Below are positions 1 through 7,456 of a DNA stretch of 64,000 bases, piece after piece (within the stretch, counting starts at the first letter, position 1; every line of letters starts with the position of its first letter). The position numbers and the translations under genes are program-made. Below the pieces are notes generated by a model. That model worked only from the letters and a program-made list of their open reading frames with translations. It had not been told where the DNA came from and made no database searches. Location: the NCBI GenBank assembly GCA_033851545.1, contig JAWWOO010000087.1, forward strand, positions 1 to 64,000. Direction: 5' to 3'. This DNA comes from JAWWOL01 sp033851545. GTDB lineage: Bacteria; Actinomycetota; Actinomycetes; JAWWOL01.

Positions 1-527
1 GCACTGCTCGCCGACTGCAGCCAGGGATAGGGGCCGAGACCCACCCAGCCGGCGACCGTGTTGAAGACGCCGGTGCTGCTGGCGTCGTAGAAGAACTTCC
101 ACAGCAGCACCGACACCACCGGCGGGACCACGACCGGGATGTAGGCCAGCGCGGTGAACACGCCGCGCCACCTGCGTACCTCGCTCATCAACACCGCCAG
201 GATCAGCGGCAGTGGATAGCCGAAAACCAGTGCCAGCAAGGCGAAGTAGCCGGTGTTCCGCAGCGCCGTCGGCAGTTCTGGGTCGTTGAACACAGTGCTG
301 AAGTTGTCGAGGCCGACCCAGTGGGCCGGGCTGACCAGGTTGGTCTGCTGGAGGCTCATGACCAGCGCGCGGACGATCGGGAACCAGGAGAAGAGGCCGA
401 AGATCACCAGCAACGGCAGCAGGAAAACGATGTTCGAGATGCCGCCGCGCCGTGCCCAGGTGACCGGTGAGCGGTGCCGCCGGCGTCGTACCGGCTGGAC
501 CGCTGCCGGTCGCTCGAGGATGGTCAT
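1..527 (-). CDS. Sugar ABC transporter permease, MalF type (partial, C-terminus beyond window)
   Basis: Inner-membrane subunit of a carbohydrate importer. The first 175 residues are present; the family is usually about 300. The translation has a basic N-terminus, then hydrophobic segments near residues 30-52 (FLLPLLVIFGLFSWFPIV), 95-117 and 128-150, and the family-typical NFSTVFNDPELPTALRNT stretch. The conserved EAA loop that docks the ATPase would lie beyond the window edge. The ATG start is supported by GGAGGAAG a few bases upstream. It follows the binding-protein gene by 132 nt on the same strand, so it is probably the third gene of the GH13-binding protein-permease transcript. Substrate is inferred from the neighbouring alpha-glucosidase (alpha-glucosides such as maltose or trehalose) and not shown directly. 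Confidence 0.9.
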   Translation of the reverse strand, partial: MTILERPAAVQPVRRRRHRSPVTWARRGGISNIVFLLPLLVIFGLFSWFPIVRALVMSLQQTNLVSPAHWVGLDNFSTVFNDPELPTALRNTGYFALLALVFGYPLPLILAVLMSEVRRWRGVFTALAYIPVVVPPVVSVLLWKFFYDASSTGVFNTVAGWVGLGPYPWLQSASS

Positions 528-581
528 CTGGTCTTCCTCCGGAGGTGCTGATCGGTCCGGGCTGTCGAGGTCCCGCCTGAG

Positions 582-617
582 GCATGGCGGCTCGCAGGTG
601 GCCACGAGCCGCCATGC
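582..617. promoter_or_regulatory. Intercistronic stem-loop between binding-protein and permease genes
   Basis: A perfect 13-bp inverted repeat (GCATGGCGGCTCG at 582-594 and its complement at 605-617) with a 10-nt loop lies between the binding-protein stop and the permease RBS. There is no U tract. Such hairpins commonly protect the 3' end of a binding-protein message, or partly terminate, so that more binding protein than permease is made. That role is inferred from position. Confidence 0.6.
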
Positions 618-659
618 TCGTCCGTGCAGCGGTTCGCTACAAGGACCCCTGGCGTTGGG

Positions 660-2171
660 TCAGGACGCCTTGCCGATCGCGGTCTGCGCCTTCTGGTTCG
701 CCGCGGAGAGCAGCGAGTCGACGTTCGCGTTCTTGTTGGTCAGCACTGCTTGCACGACCGGGTCGAGGGCCGCGTACAGATCCTGCGTCGCGACGCCAGG
801 CTCCGGGATGAGCGGCTGGGCGGCAGCAGCGTCGGTGTAGGGCTTCATCTGGGCGAGCGGCACGTTGACCCACTGCTTGATCCAGCCCTGCTGCTCGTCA
901 TACGTCGCCTTGTCGAAGACCGGGAGCTGCGGTGCACCCACCGGCTGCTTGTTATCGGCGTTGGTCTTGGCGTCGAGTGCAGCTCCGGCCTGCGTGGTCA
1001 GCTTGGCCATGTAGTAGAAGTCGATCCACTTGACCGCCGCGGCCTGCTGGGCAGCCGAGGCCTTGACGCTGACCATGGCGACCGTGCCGCCGCCGAGGGC
1101 GCCGCTGTTGGTGCCGGACAGCGGGATGACGCCTTCACCGTAGGTCTTGGGGTCGATCTTGTTCTGCGTCACCAGGTTGGTGTAGGTCCCGCCACCGGTG
1201 ATGTACATGCCGATCTTGCCGGCCGCGAAGGCCTGGTTGATGCCGTTCCAGTCGTAGATGAAGTTGGAACCCATCGACTTGTCGGTCCAGCGCATGTCGT
1301 GCAGCAGCTTGAGGACCTGCTTGGTCTGCGGGTTGTTCACGGCAGCCGTCGCCTTGGTCCCGTTCATGGTCTCCATCCGGCCACCCATCGCGTACGCCTC
1401 GGTGGTGAGGATCCAGCCACCGGTGTTGCTCTGGGTCATGACCGCGTAGCCGGCCATGCCGGTCTTGTCTGAGATCGCCTTGGCGTCGGCCCGCAGCTCG
1501 TCCCACGTGGTCGGCGGCTTGTTCGGGTCGAGACCGGCCTTGGTGAACAGGTCACGGTTGTAGTGCAGCGCCTGGCCATAGGCCGAGATGGGCACCGCCT
1601 CGAGCTTGCCACTGGCGTCCTCGCCCTCGACGGCGACGCTGGGGTTGAACTTGGCACCGTACGGGAGCTTGGCGATCTCAGCACTGACGTCCGCGACCTG
1701 TTTGCGGGCGATCAGGCCACGGCCGTCGGTGAAGGGCACCGTGAACACGGTCGGCAGGGTGCCGCCGGCGAGCTTTGCGGCGAAGGTGGTGCCGGTCCAG
1801 GTGTACTCGACCGTCTTGGCCTTGATCGTCGGGTACTTCGCCTCGAACTGCGTGATCTGGGTGTCGATGGCCTTCTTGGCATCGGGCTGCAGACCGCTGT
1901 CGATGGCGACGGTGATCGACGCCGGGGCGAGGGCAGCGGCCGAGCTCGGGGCGACCGAGGGTGCAGAGCCCGACGCGGAGGCGGCAGGTGCCGGCGCAGA
2001 CGTTGCGGCGGAGGTGGCGGCCGCAGCCGACGTTGCGGGAGCTGAGGACGTTGTCGGAGCTGAGGACGTGCTGGTGGCACTGCTGCCCGAAGAGCTGCCA
2101 CAGGCTGCCACCAGGCTGAGGCAACTCGCGCCGGCGAGGACAAGAGTCGCGGACTTGCGGATGCGGGTCAC
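660..2171 (-). CDS. Extracellular sugar-binding lipoprotein of an ABC importer (solute-binding family 1)
   Basis: Captures sugar outside the membrane and delivers it to the permease. The 503-residue product starts with a basic n-region and hydrophobic core ending in the lipobox L-V-A-A-C (Cys24 lipidated), followed by about 60 residues of Ser/Ala/Thr/Pro linker. The mature domain begins near ITVAIDSGLQPDAKKAIDTQ and has the usual periplasmic-binding features, including THWDEL-like (TTWDELRADAKAI) and GGWILTTEAYAMGG segments. The GTG start is chosen because AAGGAG sits 7 nt upstream. It lies 45 nt after the GH13 gene and upstream of the MalF-type permease. This is a MalE-like protein; the exact sugar is unknown. 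Confidence 0.93.
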   Translation of the reverse strand: MTRIRKSATLVLAGASCLSLVAACGSSSGSSATSTSSAPTTSSAPATSAAAATSAATSAPAPAASASGSAPSVAPSSAAALAPASITVAIDSGLQPDAKKAIDTQITQFEAKYPTIKAKTVEYTWTGTTFAAKLAGGTLPTVFTVPFTDGRGLIARKQVADVSAEIAKLPYGAKFNPSVAVEGEDASGKLEAVPISAYGQALHYNRDLFTKAGLDPNKPPTTWDELRADAKAISDKTGMAGYAVMTQSNTGGWILTTEAYAMGGRMETMNGTKATAAVNNPQTKQVLKLLHDMRWTDKSMGSNFIYDWNGINQAFAAGKIGMYITGGGTYTNLVTQNKIDPKTYGEGVIPLSGTNSGALGGGTVAMVSVKASAAQQAAAVKWIDFYYMAKLTTQAGAALDAKTNADNKQPVGAPQLPVFDKATYDEQQGWIKQWVNVPLAQMKPYTDAAAAQPLIPEPGVATQDLYAALDPVVQAVLTNKNANVDSLLSAANQKAQTAIGKAS

Positions 2172-2216
2172 TGTTGCTCCTTCAGAGATGTTGCCGATGC
2201 TGATTGTCGTGCAGGA

Positions 2217-3911
2217 TCAGGCGTGCTGGGCGGCAAGACGCAGCCAAGCGGTGGTGTCCGGGGGCAGGAGACAGTCGTGCGCGTCGTTCTGATCGCTGGC
2301 GCTCTGCGGCAGGTCGCCGCTCGCCAGGAGCACTGTGCTTCCGGCAGGCAGCGGTACCGGCTCTGCGGTGAAGTTGGTGATGCTGGCAAAGCTGTCGCCC
2401 CGGGTGAACGCGAGGACCCCGTCGCCCAGGTCGAGCCAGGTGAGCGCACCCTCGGCGAGGTCCGCCTCGTGACGGCGTACCGCGAGGGTTTGCCGGTAGA
2501 GGTGCAACATCGAGCGCTGGTCGTCGACCTGGGCCTGGACGCTGCGCCGGCCCCAGCCCTGAGGCTGGGGGAGCCACGGTTCGGCCTGTGCTGACTCGGG
2601 GCTGAAGCCCGACGACGCGCCGTCGACGGTCCACGGCAGCGGTACCCGACAGCCGTCGCGGCCGGGGTCGACCCCTTCGGAGCGGAAGTGCATCGGGTCC
2701 TGCAGCCGATCGAGCGGGATGTCGTCGACCTCGGGCAGGCCCAGCTCGTCACCCTGGTAGATGTAGAGGCAGCCGGGCAGCGCGGCCGCGATCAGAGAGG
2801 CGGCACGGGCGCGGCGCGTACCGAGCTCGAGGTCGGTCGGTGTGCCAAAACGCTTGGCAGTGAAGGAGAACGACGAGTCGGCTCGGCCGTAGCGGGTGAC
2901 TGGGCGGGTTACGTCGTGGTTGGACAGGACCCACGTCGGCGGGGCGCCGACCGGGGCGTGCGCGGTGAGGGTGTCCTCGATCGAGCCGCGTAGCTCCTTT
3001 GCCTCCCACGGCCGGCCCATGAAGTCGAAGTTGAACGCTGAGTGCAGCTCGTCCTCGCGCAGGTAGCGGGCGAACCGCTCGTTGTCGTCGAGCCAGATCT
3101 CGCCGACCAGGACCCGTTCCCGGTAGCTGTCGGCGACGGCCCGCCAGCCGCGGTAGATGTCGTGCAGCTCATCACGGTCGATGTGCGGGTGCTGCCCCGG
3201 CTCTGCCTGCTCGGGGAGCTCCGGCAGCGTGGGGTCCTTGACCGGGAGCGCAGCCGAGTCGATCCGGATGCCGGCGACACCGCGGTCGAACCAGAACCGC
3301 AGCACGTCGAGGTGCTCCTCGCGGACGTCCTCGCTCTGCCAGTTGAGGTCGGGCTGTTCCGGGGTGAACAGGTGGAGGTACCACTCGCCGGGGCTGCCGT
3401 CGGGGTTCGTCGTACGGGTCCAGGTGTTGCCGGAGAAGCTGGAGACCCACTCCGTCGGCTTCTCCTCGCCGTTCTCACCCTTGCCGGGGTGAAACCAGAA
3501 CCGCTGCCTGGGAGGCGATCCGGGCTCCGCGGCCAGCGCCTCCTGGAACCAGACGTGCTGGTCGGAGATGTGGTTGGGGACGACATCGATGATCGTCCGG
3601 ATGCCGACGGCGAGGGCTTCCTGGATCAGCGCCTCTGCCTCCTCGAGCGTCCCGAACGCGGGCTCGATCGCGCGGTAGTCCGCCACGTCGTAGCCGCCGT
3701 CCGCCATCGGGGACGGGTACCACGGGTTGAACCACAGAGCGTCGACGCCGAGCTCCTCGAGGTAGCCCAGCTTGGCGCGGACGCCCGCGAGGTCGCCCAC
3801 GCCGTCGCCGTTCGCGTCGGCGAAGCTGCGCACGTAGACCTGGTAGATCACGGCGTTGCGCCACCACTCGCGGTCGGCGGTGGTGGCGGATGCGGCGCGC
3901 GGGTCGGTCAC
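2217..3911 (-). CDS. GH13 alpha-glucosidase (oligo-1,6-glucosidase/alpha-glucosidase type)
   Basis: Cytoplasmic retaining alpha-glucosidase that would hydrolyse imported alpha-glucosides. The frame is open further upstream, but GTG at 3911 has GAGGAG at the right distance and gives 564 residues, normal for the family. The N-terminus WWRNAVIYQVYVRSFADANGDGVGDL is shown here only by its core YQVYVRSFADANGDG. Conserved regions are DVVPNH (about 109-114), GIRIDS with nucleophile Asp218, VGEIW with general acid Glu271, and SNHD (330-333). No signal peptide is present. It heads the operon with the binding protein and permease, so uptake and hydrolysis are co-expressed. Divergent from the GH3 gene across about 400 nt of regulatory DNA. 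Confidence 0.93.
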   Translation of the reverse strand: MTDPRAASATTADREWWRNAVIYQVYVRSFADANGDGVGDLAGVRAKLGYLEELGVDALWFNPWYPSPMADGGYDVADYRAIEPAFGTLEEAEALIQEALAVGIRTIIDVVPNHISDQHVWFQEALAAEPGSPPRQRFWFHPGKGENGEEKPTEWVSSFSGNTWTRTTNPDGSPGEWYLHLFTPEQPDLNWQSEDVREEHLDVLRFWFDRGVAGIRIDSAALPVKDPTLPELPEQAEPGQHPHIDRDELHDIYRGWRAVADSYRERVLVGEIWLDDNERFARYLREDELHSAFNFDFMGRPWEAKELRGSIEDTLTAHAPVGAPPTWVLSNHDVTRPVTRYGRADSSFSFTAKRFGTPTDLELGTRRARAASLIAAALPGCLYIYQGDELGLPEVDDIPLDRLQDPMHFRSEGVDPGRDGCRVPLPWTVDGASSGFSPESAQAEPWLPQPQGWGRRSVQAQVDDQRSMLHLYRQTLAVRRHEADLAEGALTWLDLGDGVLAFTRGDSFASITNFTAEPVPLPAGSTVLLASGDLPQSASDQNDAHDCLLPPDTTAWLRLAAQHA

Positions 3912-4025
3912 GGACTGCTCCTCGGTCTGGCGGCGCCGACAGGCGGCGGGGTGCGGGGACAGGGCTGGTGGCCAGGTCGGCGGCCCGTGGGGAGGGGCTG
4001 TGCCGAGGTAGCCGCTGGACAGAAA

Positions 4026-4052
4026 GTAGACGCATCCTTGCAAGATGTCTAC
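4026..4052. promoter_or_regulatory. Candidate LacI-family operator upstream of the GH13 operon
   Basis: A dyad lies in the divergent GH13/GH3 region: outer arms GTAGAC (4026-4031) and GTCTAC (4047-4052) surround the perfect palindrome CTTGCAAG (4037-4044). A further TTGCAG half-site follows at 4059-4064. CTTGCAAG/CTTGCAG repeats are known for maltose-type LacI regulators in streptomycetes. The site would lie in the 5' region of the leftward GH13 transcript. Binding is inferred only. Confidence 0.5.
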
Positions 4053-4192
4053 GGCTCGTTGCAGAAATGTGATGACGGTGTGGCAGAAGGCAGCAGCACA
4101 CGGGATACGAGGGTGACCGGGCTCGCCGGTGCGACCGGCAGGCGCGTTCCCGCTACCGCCCCTTTCATGGCTAAATGTCGTCGCGCAGGTGG

Positions 4193-4221
4193 TTGACACC
4201 GTTTTGAGCCGCCCTTACCGT
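4193..4221 (+). promoter_or_regulatory. Sigma-70-type promoter for the GH3 gene
   Basis: A perfect -35 TTGACA (4193-4198) is followed after 17 nt by TACCGT (4216-4221), which fits the actinobacterial TAnnnT -10. Transcription would start near 4228, leaving about 105 nt before the leader ORF. The remainder of 3912-4334 holds the operator at 4026-4052 and nothing else I can assign. Confidence 0.6.
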
Positions 4222-4334
4222 CGAAGCGCATCGATGACGGCGGGATCGAAGGCAGCCCTAGCCCCCATCGCTGCCGTCAGATTGCCTGCGGTCATTGGGA
4301 GTGCGGGCAACCCAGATGCGGGAGGAACGCAAAA

Positions 4335-4373
4335 ATGCTTCGAATCGCTTCGAACAGCAGGGCAGTCCAGTGA
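4335..4373 (+). CDS. 12-residue leader ORF overlapping the GH3 start codon
   Basis: The tiny ORF MLRIASNSRAVQ starts at an ATG preceded by GGAGGAACGCAAAA, the best ribosome-binding site in this region. Its TGA stop (4371-4373) overlaps the GTG start of the GH3 enzyme (4370-4372) as GTGA. The GH3 start itself has no good Shine-Dalgarno sequence, so translation of the enzyme probably depends on ribosomes that have just finished this leader. The leader codes no obvious run of one amino acid, so coupling is more likely than attenuation. It also contains two TTCGAA palindromes four bases apart (4339-4354). No homology is claimed. Confidence 0.5.
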   Translation: MLRIASNSRAVQ

Positions 4374-7300
4374 GGCCGCGGTCGCGCGGAGCCATGGCCG
4401 CCGTCGCCCTGGCCGCCGCGGCGGCGTTGCTCGCCCCTGCTGCCGGCGCCTCGACCGTCGCCCACGCGGCGGCCGCCTACCCGTTCCGCGACCCCAGCCT
4501 CTCTCTGTCGGCCAGGCTCGACGACCTCATGTCGCGGCTGACGCTCGACGAGAAGATCGGTCTGCTGCACCAGTACGAACAGCCGATCCCGCGGCTGGGC
4601 ATCGCCCTGTTCAAGGCCGGTACGGAGGCCCTGCACGGCGTGGCCTGGTCCAACGACGCGAACGACAACGGCAACGTCGTCACGGCGACGGCGACCGTCT
4701 TTCCCCAGGCGCTGGGCCTGGCGAGCACGTGGGACACGGCGCTGATCCAGAAGGTGGGCTCGGCCGTCGGCGACGAGGCGCGAGGCCTGCACGCGGAGAA
4801 CCCCACCGTGTGGGGGCTCAACCTGTGGGCACCGGTGGTCAACCTGCTGCGCGACCCGCGCTGGGGCCGCAACGAGGAGGGCTACTCCGAGGACCCGACG
4901 CTGACCTCGTCGATCGCGACCGCGTACGGGTCGGGCATGGAGGGACCCGACGTCAACAACCTCAAGGCGGCCCCGACCCTGAAGCACTTCCTTGCCTACA
5001 ACAACGAGGTCAACCGGGACACCACGTCGTCGAACGTCACACCGCAGGTCCTGCACGAGTACGACCTGCAGGCCTTCCAGTCCGCCTTGCAGGCCAACGC
5101 CGCGACCGGCGTCATGGCGTCGTACAACCTGGTGAACGGTCGGCCGATGACGGTCAGCCCGCTGCTCAACCAGATCCGCAATTGGACCAACCAGCAGCTG
5201 TTCAACCCGACCGACGCCTACGCGCCGTACAACCTGACCGGCAGCCAGCAGTACTACGCGACGCAGCCCGAGGCGGACGCCGCACTGTTCAAGGCGGGCA
5301 TCGACAGCTACATCGCGGACAACAACAACCCGCAGCCGATGATCGACGCGGTCAAGGCCGCACTGGCTCAGGGACTGCTGAGCGTCAACGACATCGAGAC
5401 CGCCGACCGGCACGCGTTGAGCATCCGGTTCCGGCTGGGCGAGTTCGACCCGAACGGCGGGAAGTACGGTGGCATCACCGCAGCGGCTGTCAACTCCCCG
5501 GCCAACCAGCGGCTGGCGCGCAAGACCGCCGACGAGGCGGCCGTGCTGCTGAAGAACGCGAATACGACCCTTCCCCTGAACGCGACCACGACCAAGACCG
5601 TCGCCGTTATCGGCCCTCTCGAGAAGACGGTCTACAGCGACTGGTACGGCGGCAATCCGCCGTACAAGGTGACTCCCCTACAAGGCATCCAGGAACGACT
5701 CGGCTCAAGCGCAACGGTGACCGACACCGAGGCTGCCGACCGGATCGCGCTGCAGGACGTCGACACCGGCAAGTACGTCGCCGCAACGGGTTCCGACGCC
5801 ACCAGCAACGTGACGGCGAGCGCCCCGGGCGCCGACGACGCAGCAGCGCAGTTCGACGTCTTCGACTGGGGCCAGGGCATTGTCACCCTACGGAACGTCG
5901 CCAACGGCAAGGTCGTCGGCTCGGGCAACGGAGGATTCATCACCCACGACGAGCAGCCCAACGGCTGGTTCGTCCAGCAGCAGTTCAAGCTCGAGCAACA
6001 GCCGGACGGCACGTACGTGCTCCACTACGCCGGCTACGAGACCACCGAGTCGTGGTTCGGCCCGAACAGCTACGTCACGGTCGGGGCCGACGGCAAGCTG
6101 ACGCTCGGCGCAGCCAGTGCGGCGACGGCGACCCACTTCGCCAAGACCACGGTCAGCAGCGGCATCGCCAGCGCGGTCAAGGCCGCCAAGGCGGCCGGCA
6201 CGGCGGTGGTCGTCGTCGGCAGCATGCCGTTCATCAACGGCCGCGAGGCCCACGACCGGACCTCCATGGCGTTGGCGTCGGGGCAGGAAGCCCTGGTCAA
6301 GGCAGTCCTCGCGGCCAACCCGCACACCGTGGTGGTGCTCGAGAACAGTTACCCCGACACGATCACCTGGGAGCAGGAGCACGTGCCCGCGATCTTGTGG
6401 ACGACGCACGCCGGCCAGGAGACCGGCCACGCCGTGGCGGACGTGCTGTTCGGCGACGTCAACCCGTCCGGTCGGCTGACACAGACCTGGTACCGCTCGG
6501 ACCAGGACCTGCCGAGCATCCTCGACTACGACATCGTCAACAGCGGCGAAACCTACCTGTACTACAAGGGTTCCCCGCTCTACCCGTTCGGCTACGGCCT
6601 GTCGTACTCGACCTTCCGCTACTCGGACCTGCACACGAGTGCCACCCACGTCGGTCCCAACGGCACGGTCGACGTCAGTGTGAAGGTCACCAACACCAGC
6701 TCTCGGGCGGGTGCCGAGGTCGTCCAGCTCTACACCCGACAGCGGACCTCGTCGGACAAACAGCCGATCAAGTCGCTGCGGACCTTCGCCCGGGTGCAGC
6801 TGAATGCCGGGCAGTCCAAGGTCGTGCACCTGTCGCTGAAGGCGGCGGACCTCGCGGTCTGGGACACAGCGCAAAGTGCCATGGTCGTCGAGAAGTCGAC
6901 GTACGACGTGATGGTCGGCGCCTCGTCCGCTGACATCCGGCAGCGTACGACGGTCGACGTCGGCGGCGTGACGGTCGGCCCGCGTGACCTGTCGTACGCA
7001 ACGCAGGCGGAGGGCTTCGACAGCTACTCCGGCGTCTCACTGGTCGACACCTCGAAGACCAGCGGCACCTCGGTGGCGGCGACGTCGGACGGCCAGTGGG
7101 TCGAGTACTCCCGGGTCGCGCTCAAGCCCTCGCAGACGACGCTCGCCGTGACGGCGGCGAAGGCCACGCCGGGGGTCGGCACCGTTGCGCTGCGACTGGA
7201 CTCGCCGACAGGCCCGCTCCTCGGGACGGTCGACGTGGCGAGCACCGGCGACGTCTACCGCTACTCGAACGTCGAGACGTCGGTGCAACCGGCCAATGGC

Positions 7301-7402
7301 AGCCACGACGTCTACCTGGTGCTCAGCGACGGAGTCCGGGTCTCCAGCTTCCAGCTGGTCAGCCGTGACCCGTCGCCGGGCGTGGACCGGCGCGTCGGCT
7401 GA
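4370..7402 (+). CDS. Secreted multidomain GH3 glycosidase with inserted beta-trefoil-like domain and C-terminal CBM6-like domain
   Basis: Predicted exported beta-glycosidase (beta-xylosidase or beta-glucosidase class) of 1010 residues. GTG 4370 places a compact signal peptide at the N-terminus (VRPRSRGAMAAVALAAAAAL, cleavage near ALA/AHA around residue 33). The N-terminal GH3 domain spans about 40-330 with KHFLAYN and the probable nucleophile Asp282 in NPTDAYAP. The C-terminal GH3 domain is split by an insertion near 460-590 with repeated YVAATGSD/VVGSGNGGF-like strands, resembling a fascin or ricin-type beta-trefoil. A fibronectin-III-like domain follows near 740-860, and residues about 870-1000 look like a CBM6-type carbohydrate-binding module (QAEGFDSYSG, DGQWVEYSRV). 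An upstream in-frame TTG/ATG (4295, 4316) is possible, but the signal peptide favours 4370. Specificity cannot be fixed. Confidence 0.88.
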   Translation: MRPRSRGAMAAVALAAAAALLAPAAGASTVAHAAAAYPFRDPSLSLSARLDDLMSRLTLDEKIGLLHQYEQPIPRLGIALFKAGTEALHGVAWSNDANDNGNVVTATATVFPQALGLASTWDTALIQKVGSAVGDEARGLHAENPTVWGLNLWAPVVNLLRDPRWGRNEEGYSEDPTLTSSIATAYGSGMEGPDVNNLKAAPTLKHFLAYNNEVNRDTTSSNVTPQVLHEYDLQAFQSALQANAATGVMASYNLVNGRPMTVSPLLNQIRNWTNQQLFNPTDAYAPYNLTGSQQYYATQPEADAALFKAGIDSYIADNNNPQPMIDAVKAALAQGLLSVNDIETADRHALSIRFRLGEFDPNGGKYGGITAAAVNSPANQRLARKTADEAAVLLKNANTTLPLNATTTKTVAVIGPLEKTVYSDWYGGNPPYKVTPLQGIQERLGSSATVTDTEAADRIALQDVDTGKYVAATGSDATSNVTASAPGADDAAAQFDVFDWGQGIVTLRNVANGKVVGSGNGGFITHDEQPNGWFVQQQFKLEQQPDGTYVLHYAGYETTESWFGPNSYVTVGADGKLTLGAASAATATHFAKTTVSSGIASAVKAAKAAGTAVVVVGSMPFINGREAHDRTSMALASGQEALVKAVLAANPHTVVVLENSYPDTITWEQEHVPAILWTTHAGQETGHAVADVLFGDVNPSGRLTQTWYRSDQDLPSILDYDIVNSGETYLYYKGSPLYPFGYGLSYSTFRYSDLHTSATHVGPNGTVDVSVKVTNTSSRAGAEVVQLYTRQRTSSDKQPIKSLRTFARVQLNAGQSKVVHLSLKAADLAVWDTAQSAMVVEKSTYDVMVGASSADIRQRTTVDVGGVTVGPRDLSYATQAEGFDSYSGVSLVDTSKTSGTSVAATSDGQWVEYSRVALKPSQTTLAVTAAKATPGVGTVALRLDSPTGPLLGTVDVASTGDVYRYSNVETSVQPANGSHDVYLVLSDGVRVSSFQLVSRDPSPGVDRRVG

Positions 7403-7424
7403 CCGGCAGCGAGGCGCAGGGGCG

Positions 7425-7456
7425 GAGACGCCGGCGGCTCAGCCGACCGGCGTCTC
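7425..7456. terminator. Strong hairpin between convergent GH3 and cimA genes
   Basis: Arms GAGACGCCGG (7425-7434) and CCGGCGTCTC (7447-7456) form a 10-bp stem, with an inner GGCT/AGCC stem inside the loop. It lies just after the GH3 stop and covers the cimA stop codon and last codons. There is no T run, so it is a GC-rich actinobacterial-style terminator or barrier between converging transcripts. Confidence 0.55.

Noticed and set aside
624..1472. 282-codon plus-strand ORF
   Set aside because: Antisense to the sugar-binding lipoprotein; composition dominated by Val/Gly/Arg/Asp repeats expected of a complementary frame.
4129..6933. 934-codon ORF overlapping the GH3 gene in another frame
   Set aside because: Arg/Gly/Pro-rich translation typical of a shadow frame in high-GC DNA; the GH3 frame has signal peptide, catalytic motif and family similarity.
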